Below, one piece after another: positions 58,673-64,000 of a stretch of 64,000 nt of DNA. Under the pieces are notes generated by a model. That model was not told the origin of the DNA, ran no database searches, and was given only the letters and a program-made list of their open reading frames with translations. The first letter of the stretch is position 1, and every line of letters starts with the position of its first letter. The stretch covers positions 3,100,001-3,164,000 of the forward strand of contig JADJXK010000002.1 of the NCBI GenBank assembly GCA_016710325.1. The letters run 5' to 3'. The position numbers and the translations under genes are program-made. Origin of the DNA: Candidatus Leptofilum proximum. Lineage in GTDB: Bacteria; Chloroflexota; Anaerolineae; Promineifilales; Promineifilaceae.

Positions 58673-60436
58673 ATGAAAATACGCTTGCTCTTGACTTTCC
58701 TGGCCCTCGCCCTGCTGATCATCGCCTGCCAGCAAACACCAGACCGGCCGCCGAGGCCCACCCCTGAAGCAACAATGGCCATAGGGGATACGGCCGTCGG
58801 CGAGACGGCCGTACCCACCCCCACCACCGAACCAGCTGCCACCGCCACACTCGCCCCCACCGCCACACCCGATCCCTTCACCGTGGGCACCAACGGCTTC
58901 CCCTGGTGGAACGACCTTGTCTTCTACGAAATCTTCGTGCGCAGCTTCTACGACAGCGACGGCGATGGCATCGGCGACCTGACCGGCGTGATTGAAAAGC
59001 TGGACTATCTCAACGACGGCGATCCCGCCACCACCGATGATCTCGGCGTCACCGGCATCTGGCTCATGCCCATCATGGTTTCCCCCAGCTACCACGGCTA
59101 CGACGTGGTCGACTACTTCCAGGTGGACCCCGACTACGGCACCAACGAAGACTTCCTGCGGCTGATGGACGAAGCCCACGCCCGCGGCATTCGCGTCATT
59201 GTTGATCTGGTGATGAATCACACCTCCACCCAACACCCCTGGTTTATTGAATCCAAAGACCCGGCCTCCGATAAGCGGGACTGGTATGTCTGGGAGGAGG
59301 AAAGCCCCAACTTTCGTGGTCCGTGGGGGCAAAGCGTCTGGCACAACGATCCGAGCGGTTCTTACTACTATGGTGTTTTCTGGAGCGGCATGCCTGACCT
59401 CAACTATGAAAATCCCGACGTCACTTTTGCCATGTTTGACGCTGCCAGGTTCTGGCTGGAGGAAATGAACGTCGATGGCTTCCGGCTGGATGCCATCAAA
59501 CACATGGTAGAAGAGGGTCAGGTGCAGGAAAACACACCCGGCACCCATGATTGGATGGAGGAGTTTTACAGCTTCTACAAAGCAGTGAACCCCGATGCGT
59601 TTACGGTTGGTGAAGCGTGGACCGCCACGCAGCAGGTGGTCGATTACACGGGCGACGAAGTGGACGTTGCCTTTCAGTTTGACCTGGCGCTGGATATTTT
59701 GAACGGGGCCGATGCGGGCATCGCTTCCATCTTCAGCAAAACCCAGCAGGAAGTTTATGATTCCTTCCCGCCGAACCAATACGCCACCTTCATCACCAAC
59801 CATGACCAAAATCGGGTAATGTCCCAGCTGGATGGCGATGAGGCCAAGGCGCGATTGGCAGCCTCGATCCTGCTAACGGGCACTGGTGTGCCCTTCATCT
59901 ACTACGGCGAAGAAATTGGCATGACGGGCGTAAAGCCGGATGAGGATATTCGCCTGCCGATGCAGTGGGCCAGCAACGGGCCGAAAGTTGGCTTCACCGA
60001 AGGCACACCCTGGCGGGCCGCTGCGGCCGATTTCCCCGTGCGCAGCGTGGCGCGGCAAACCGACGATCCTGATTCGCTGCTCAGCCATTACCGCAGCCTG
60101 ATCCATTTGCGCAACGAACACGAGGCGCTGCGGGTGGGTGCCTGGACGCTGCTAGAGGCCAATTCCGGCCGCCTGTACACCTTCCTGCGCCAGACGGAAA
60201 ACGAGACCATTTTGGTTGTGATAAACTTTAATCGCAACCCGGTGTTGGCAGAAGATTACAGTTTAGAGACGGCCGCAGGCACGTTGGATGGCGCGGTGAC
60301 GGCCGTTTCCCTCTACGGCAGCAGCATCACCGGCAGCCCAGAAGTGAACGGCGACGGCAGCTTCACTGGCTACACACCCATCGACGTAATCCCGCCGCAG
60401 TCGACGCACATCATTCAGCTGCTGCCGGAAGAATAA
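58673..60436 (+). CDS. GH13 alpha-amylase/alpha-glucosidase lipoprotein
   Basis: 587 residues from ATG 58673. A lipobox (LALLIIACQQ) is followed by a Thr/Pro-rich linker and a GH13 barrel. DLVMNH is region I; GFRLDAIKHM near residue 268 holds the Asp nucleophile, VGEAWT near 312 the Glu acid, and FITNHDQNR near 375 the third Asp. DSDGDGIGDLTG near the start of the barrel is a calcium-site feature. It would cleave malto-oligosaccharides at the cell surface for the adjacent transporter. Confidence 0.92.
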   Translation: MKIRLLLTFLALALLIIACQQTPDRPPRPTPEATMAIGDTAVGETAVPTPTTEPAATATLAPTATPDPFTVGTNGFPWWNDLVFYEIFVRSFYDSDGDGIGDLTGVIEKLDYLNDGDPATTDDLGVTGIWLMPIMVSPSYHGYDVVDYFQVDPDYGTNEDFLRLMDEAHARGIRVIVDLVMNHTSTQHPWFIESKDPASDKRDWYVWEEESPNFRGPWGQSVWHNDPSGSYYYGVFWSGMPDLNYENPDVTFAMFDAARFWLEEMNVDGFRLDAIKHMVEEGQVQENTPGTHDWMEEFYSFYKAVNPDAFTVGEAWTATQQVVDYTGDEVDVAFQFDLALDILNGADAGIASIFSKTQQEVYDSFPPNQYATFITNHDQNRVMSQLDGDEAKARLAASILLTGTGVPFIYYGEEIGMTGVKPDEDIRLPMQWASNGPKVGFTEGTPWRAAAADFPVRSVARQTDDPDSLLSHYRSLIHLRNEHEALRVGAWTLLEANSGRLYTFLRQTENETILVVINFNRNPVLAEDYSLETAAGTLDGAVTAVSLYGSSITGSPEVNGDGSFTGYTPIDVIPPQSTHIIQLLPEE

Positions 60437-60446
60437 GACTCTGGTA

Positions 60447-60518
60447 GCTACAACGAATTCTGGTAATAAACGAATAAAGGTCATCAAAAAAATTCGTTGT
60501 TTTCTCCAATTCGTTGTA
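60447..60518. repeat. Self-complementary repeat, AACGAATT class
   Basis: CTACAACGAATT (60447-60458) and AATTCGTTGTAG (60507-60518) are exact complements. A further ATTCGTTGT word lies between. It sits just before the next gene's GGAAGGGG site. Confidence 0.7.
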
Positions 60519-60548
60519 GTTATTAGAGTAAAAGAAGGAAGGGGACAA

Positions 60549-63500
60549 ATGCACAAGAAAAAAATTCTCTTTCTAATCATTTTCCTGTTCTTATCTGCCT
60601 GCCAGCTGGCAGAACCCACCGCAGAAAACAATGATGCTGTAAGCAATACGGCCGTCTCCACCCAACCCACCACCCTCTTCCAAAACGTCAGCCGCGCCGC
60701 GGGCATCACCCAAACCCGCCAGGGCAACGACCGCGCCATTGGCCAGGCCTGGGGCGACTTCGACCGCGACGGCTGGGTAGACTTCTACGTCACTGACACC
60801 AAGGGCCCCAACAGCCTTTTCCGCAACAACGGCGATGGCACCTTCAGCCGCCCTGCCCTCGGTGAAACGGTTGCCCTGCCAGACGCCTACAGCGGCGGCG
60901 CCTCCTTTGCCGACTACGACAACGACGGCTGGCTGGACCTTTACGTGGTCAACTGGGGTCAGAATTACCTCTTCCACAACGAGGCGGGACAGGGCTTTGT
61001 CGATGTCACCACTCAGGCAGGGGTGGGCGGCAGTGACGAAAACAGCCAGACCGCGTCCTGGGGCGATTACGACAACGACGGCTGGCTGGACCTCTACGTG
61101 GCCAATTGGGCCTGTTACCCGCGCTGCGGCCGTCCCAACCAGGGCGACTCCGACCGCCTCTACCACAACAACGGCGACGGCACCTTCACCGACGTAACGC
61201 TCCTGCTGCATGGCAAAACTTACGGCGCTGGCTTTGTCGCCAGCTTCACCGACTACGACAACGACGGCGACCAGGACATCTACCTGGTGAACGACGAGTT
61301 CCTCTTCCCCATTGGCAACAAGCTGTGGCGCAACGACGGGCCGGGATGCAATGGCCACTGTTTTACGGAGATCGCTGCCGAAGCCGGGGCCGACACCCGC
61401 GTCATGGGCATGGGGCTGGCCACGGCCGATTACGACAACGACAGTGATTTTGACTTCTACTTCTCCAACGCCGGTCCGATGACCCTGCTGCAAAACCAGG
61501 GCGACGGTACTTTTAGCGACGTGGCTGAGTTGGCCGGGGTGGATGTGCCCAACGGCATCGCCTGGGCCGCCGCCGCGCTGGACTACGACAACGACTGCTG
61601 GCAAGATCTGTACCTGGCTGTGATGACTACGGCCGATCACAGCGGCCTGGCCGCCAACCCCCTCTTCCGCAACAACGGCGACGGCACCTTCAGCCGCATT
61701 GCCTCCGGCAGCGGCGCCGCCGATGTCGGGCCAACAATGGGCATCGCCACGGCCGATTACGACAACGACGGCTGGGTTGATCTGCTCATCGGCAACAAGA
61801 GCGATGGCTACAGCCTGCTGCGCAACCAGAGCGGCGCGCTGACGGACAATCACTGGCTTTCGCTGGCGCTGGAAGGCAGCGGGCCGGTGAACCGGGATGC
61901 CGTGGGCACACGCGTCACCCTCCGCACCGCCGACGGCCTCACCCAGATGCGCGAGGTGCAAAACGGCAGCAGCCTGGGCGCGGGCAACGAGCTCACGCTG
62001 CACTTTGGCCTGGGCACGGCCGTTTCCGTCGACGAACTCACCATTCACTGGCCAGACGGCCGTACCCAACAGTTCCAAGACATCCCCGCCGACCGCAAAG
62101 TGAGCCTGCCCTACCCGCTGGACGCCGCCGCCGAAGCCGCCCAGCAAGCCGCGCTCTATCCCGCCGCCGAACCAACCACCAGCCCACTGGCCACAAACAA
62201 ACTAGCCACTAAAACAAACCTCCTCATCACCGCCAACGTTATCGCCTGGGCGGCCGTGCTGCTGCTCGCCTGGCGCTACCGCCGCAGCCTGGGCGTTGGA
62301 CGCCAGGCACTGCGCTGGGCCGCGGCGTTGGTTTTGGTTTTGGTGACGGCCGTCTACCTCTTCAACAACTTGCAAGCGGCCGAAAAAACACCGGAAGCCA
62401 GCCAGTCAGCCCCCACGCTGGACGATCTGCTGGCTCGCGCCGGGGCCACCTTGCCCCTGCAGCGCGCCGCTCCCTCCGAAGCGGAAGTGGCACTGGGCCG
62501 GGCGCTGTTCTGGGACCCGCTGCTGAGCGGCAATAAAGACATCGCCTGCGTCACCTGCCATCACCCAGACGCCGCCACGGGCGACAATCTGCCGCTGCCC
62601 ATCGGCACCGGCGGGGAGGGACTGGCATTGGAGCGTGTAATGGTGAACGGCCGTCAGATTTTAGTCCCCCGCAACGCTACCCCCATCTTCAACCTGGGGC
62701 TGGACGGCATGGACGTGCTCTTTTGGGATGGGCGCGTGTCGGGAACGGCCGCCAGCGAATTCGACAGTCCGGCCAACGACGACCTGCCCGCCGGACTCAG
62801 CAACGCCCTGGCCGCCCAGGCCATGTTCCCCGTCACCTCGCGGGATGAAATGCGCGGCCAGCGCGGCGACGAAGACATTTTTGGCCATCGCAACACCGTC
62901 GCCAGCGCCAGCGATCACCAGTTCAGCCGCATCTGGGACGAACTGATGGCCGAAATTGTGGCCGTGCCCGGCTACCGCGATATGTTCCAGGCCGCTTACC
63001 CGGATATTCCCCTGGAGGAACTGGGCTTTGAACATGCCGCCAACGCCATGGCTGCTTACCAGGCAGATATTTTCACCTTTTTAGACAGTCCCTGGGACCG
63101 TTATTTGCAAGGAGATGAGACGGCCGTATCACCAGAGGCACTGGCCGGGGTAGAGTTGTTCTACGGCAAAGCAGGCTGCGCCCAATGCCACAGCGGGGCG
63201 CTGCTGAGCGATTTGCAGTTCCACAACATTGGTGTGCCGCAGGTGGGGCCGGGCAAGGGCACTGAAGCGCCGTACGATTTTGGCCGCGCCCGCGAAACCG
63301 GCAGCGACAGCGATCTGTTTGCCTTCCGCACGCCGCCGCTGCGCAACGTGGCTATCACCGGGCCGTGGATGCACAATGGAGCTTATGCCGCGCTGGAAGC
63401 GGCCGTATTGCACCACATCGATCCGGCCCAGGCGGTAGAAAATTACGACTTCAGCCAGCTGTCGCCGCTCATGCTGGAGGAGGATTCGGGGGATACGGCC

Positions 63501-63683
63501 GTGCACACCGCTGCCCTCAACGCACCTTCCTTTGTCCGGCCCAGTCCAGAGCTGACCGACGCTGAGGTTGCCGCCCTGCTGGCCTTCCTCGAATCGCTCA
63601 CTTCCCCTTCGGCCCTGGACCTGAGCCACACCATTCCCGACACCGTGCCCAGCGGCCTGCCCGTAGGCGGCATCATCGACTGA
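60549..63683 (+). CDS. FG-GAP/ASPIC lipoprotein fused to di-heme cytochrome c peroxidase
   Basis: 1044 residues. A lipobox (FLFLSACQ) is followed by seven or so FG-GAP/VCBS repeats with calcium motifs DYDNDGWLDLYV. Then comes an ASPIC/UnbV domain (NRDAVGTRVTLRTADGLTQMREV...LTIHWPDGR, to about residue 515) and two hydrophobic segments near 560-612. The C-terminal 400 residues are a MauG/CcpA-type di-heme peroxidase: LGRALFWDPLLSGNKDIACVTCHHPD near 667 and CAQCHSGALLSD near 877. The junction of a calcium beta-propeller and a peroxidase in one chain is unusual. Confidence 0.87.
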   Translation: MHKKKILFLIIFLFLSACQLAEPTAENNDAVSNTAVSTQPTTLFQNVSRAAGITQTRQGNDRAIGQAWGDFDRDGWVDFYVTDTKGPNSLFRNNGDGTFSRPALGETVALPDAYSGGASFADYDNDGWLDLYVVNWGQNYLFHNEAGQGFVDVTTQAGVGGSDENSQTASWGDYDNDGWLDLYVANWACYPRCGRPNQGDSDRLYHNNGDGTFTDVTLLLHGKTYGAGFVASFTDYDNDGDQDIYLVNDEFLFPIGNKLWRNDGPGCNGHCFTEIAAEAGADTRVMGMGLATADYDNDSDFDFYFSNAGPMTLLQNQGDGTFSDVAELAGVDVPNGIAWAAAALDYDNDCWQDLYLAVMTTADHSGLAANPLFRNNGDGTFSRIASGSGAADVGPTMGIATADYDNDGWVDLLIGNKSDGYSLLRNQSGALTDNHWLSLALEGSGPVNRDAVGTRVTLRTADGLTQMREVQNGSSLGAGNELTLHFGLGTAVSVDELTIHWPDGRTQQFQDIPADRKVSLPYPLDAAAEAAQQAALYPAAEPTTSPLATNKLATKTNLLITANVIAWAAVLLLAWRYRRSLGVGRQALRWAAALVLVLVTAVYLFNNLQAAEKTPEASQSAPTLDDLLARAGATLPLQRAAPSEAEVALGRALFWDPLLSGNKDIACVTCHHPDAATGDNLPLPIGTGGEGLALERVMVNGRQILVPRNATPIFNLGLDGMDVLFWDGRVSGTAASEFDSPANDDLPAGLSNALAAQAMFPVTSRDEMRGQRGDEDIFGHRNTVASASDHQFSRIWDELMAEIVAVPGYRDMFQAAYPDIPLEELGFEHAANAMAAYQADIFTFLDSPWDRYLQGDETAVSPEALAGVELFYGKAGCAQCHSGALLSDLQFHNIGVPQVGPGKGTEAPYDFGRARETGSDSDLFAFRTPPLRNVAITGPWMHNGAYAALEAAVLHHIDPAQAVENYDFSQLSPLMLEEDSGDTAVHTAALNAPSFVRPSPELTDAEVAALLAFLESLTSPSALDLSHTIPDTVPSGLPVGGIID

Positions 63684-63699
63684 AAGTTGGGGCGCAGCA

Positions 63700-63755
63700 G
63701 ATTCCTCTCTGCGCCCCTCTGTGCCACCTCTGTGCAACTCTGTGTTCCGCTTTTC
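63700..63755. repeat. Word-repeat spacer, CTCTGTG class
   Basis: Direct words CTCTCTGCGCC, CTCTGTGCCACC, TCTGTGCAACTC and TCTGTGTTCC fill the spacer before the last gene. Same class as at 3.1 and 49.7 kb. Confidence 0.55.
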
Positions 63756-63777
63756 CAAAACACACCAGGAGAAACTT

Positions 63778-64000
63778 TTGATTCGTAGACGATCTCTCGG
63801 CTTACTCGCCATTTTGCTGTTTTTACCGGGTCGGATGCTGGCCCAAAGCGAAACGGCCGTTCCCCAACTAACCTTCACTTCCGCCGACAGCTACCTCGTC
63901 GTGGAACTGCTGGACGATGATCTGATCCACTTTGAAGCAGGCCAGGGCAGCCCACCTGCCGCAGGCACACCGCTGGCCACCAGCCCGATGGTGCAAAAAA
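63778..64000 (+). CDS. N-terminal fragment of a probable GH31 alpha-glucosidase
   Basis: Partial, cut by the right edge. TTG start at 63778 with AGGAGA upstream. A signal peptide (RRSLGLLAILLFLPGRMLAQ) is followed by LTFTSADSYLVVELLDDDLIHFEAGQG and SPMVQK, which resemble the galactose-mutarotase-like N-domain of GH31 enzymes. Only 74 codons are visible, so the catalytic domain cannot be checked. It would fit the starch-use theme of the locus. Confidence 0.5.
   Translation, partial: MIRRRSLGLLAILLFLPGRMLAQSETAVPQLTFTSADSYLVVELLDDDLIHFEAGQGSPPAAGTPLATSPMVQK

Larger units (their letters stand above)
1..64000. repeat. Highly iterated palindrome ACGGCCGT, about 100 copies
   Basis: Reading the window line by line I counted about 100 copies of the 8-base palindrome ACGGCCGT, often extended to AACGGCCGTT. 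At roughly 57% G+C one or two are expected. Examples start near 191, 1249, 2410, 10752, 21772, 21799, 29382, 29406, 38363, 40339, 51078, 58561, 58801 and 63853. Copies lie in genes on both strands and between genes. In coding sequence all reading frames are used: Thr-Ala-Val, (Asn/Asp/Tyr)-Gly-Arg, or Arg-Pro, which explains the recurring TAV and NGR/DGR words in unrelated proteins. It behaves like cyanobacterial HIP1, but its role is unknown. Confidence 0.9.

Noticed and set aside
60591..62147. 518-codon minus-strand frame with VVVV/AVVVV repeats
   Set aside because: The repeats mirror the DYDNDG calcium motifs of the FG-GAP gene on the plus strand.
1..64000. CRISPR arrays, tRNA/rRNA genes, insertion sequences and prophage genes
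   Set aside because: I looked for regularly spaced identical repeats, cloverleaf signatures and transposase or integrase motifs and found none that I could support. The word-repeat spacers are not regularly spaced arrays.

Overview
The window reads as one contig of a moderately GC-rich bacterium, most probably a Chloroflexota (Anaerolineae or Ardenticatenia-like). This is inferred from the combination of a mevalonate kinase, a DPPR-synthase-type UbiA enzyme, very long MalT-type LuxR regulators, FG-GAP/ASPIC lipoproteins, an octaheme cytochrome cluster and PheST/RecG of this general type; no rRNA is present to prove it. About 55 protein genes can be supported. I saw no tRNA, rRNA, CRISPR array, prophage or insertion sequence.

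Layout. (1) 1-1.6 kb: the tail of an effector-associated-domain protein and a flavoprotein monooxygenase. (2) 1.8-8.65 kb, minus strand: a respiratory sulfur cluster made of an ArsR regulator, an octaheme tetrathionate-reductase-like cytochrome, a heptaheme cytochrome c fused to a membrane cytochrome b, and two YeeE/YedE thiosulfate-permease halves, one with a rhodanese tail. (3) 8.8-17.7 kb: assorted genes (ion-channel-like protein, APH-type kinase, CAP protein, ClpS, MFS carrier, SDR) ending in a UbiA-mevalonate kinase pair. (4) 17.8-38.7 kb: an accessory-looking island of five CPBP intramembrane proteases, two ABC-2 exporters, two paralogous 900-residue MalT-type regulators, small membrane proteins, a flavin monooxygenase and an alpha/beta hydrolase, with clear internal duplications. 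(5) 38.8-53.4 kb: housekeeping genes (Asp23, FakA, DegV/FakB, RecG, CoaD, coiled-coil protein, L32, FabD, FabG, Asp23, NusB, degenerate Nudix, PheS, PheT). The pheST operon is preceded by a phenylalanine-rich leader peptide and an intrinsic terminator, a classical attenuator. (6) 53.5-60.4 kb: a maltodextrin locus with MarR regulator, MalE-like lipoprotein carrying a C-terminal starch-binding-like domain, MalF, MalG and a GH13 lipoprotein. (7) 60.5-64 kb: a large FG-GAP/ASPIC protein fused to a di-heme cytochrome c peroxidase, then the start of a probable GH31 glucosidase.

The strongest window-wide signal is not a gene. The 8-base palindrome ACGGCCGT occurs about 100 times by my eye count, against one or two expected by chance, in genes on both strands and between genes. 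It resembles the HIP1 phenomenon of cyanobacteria. A 4.7-kb stretch over the malEFG genes has none. Other regulatory signals are several promoters with a TATACT-like -10 box exactly six bases before the start codon (leaderless messages), a CRP-type site, a probable ArsR operator, and a family of self-complementary word-repeat elements placed just upstream of start codons.
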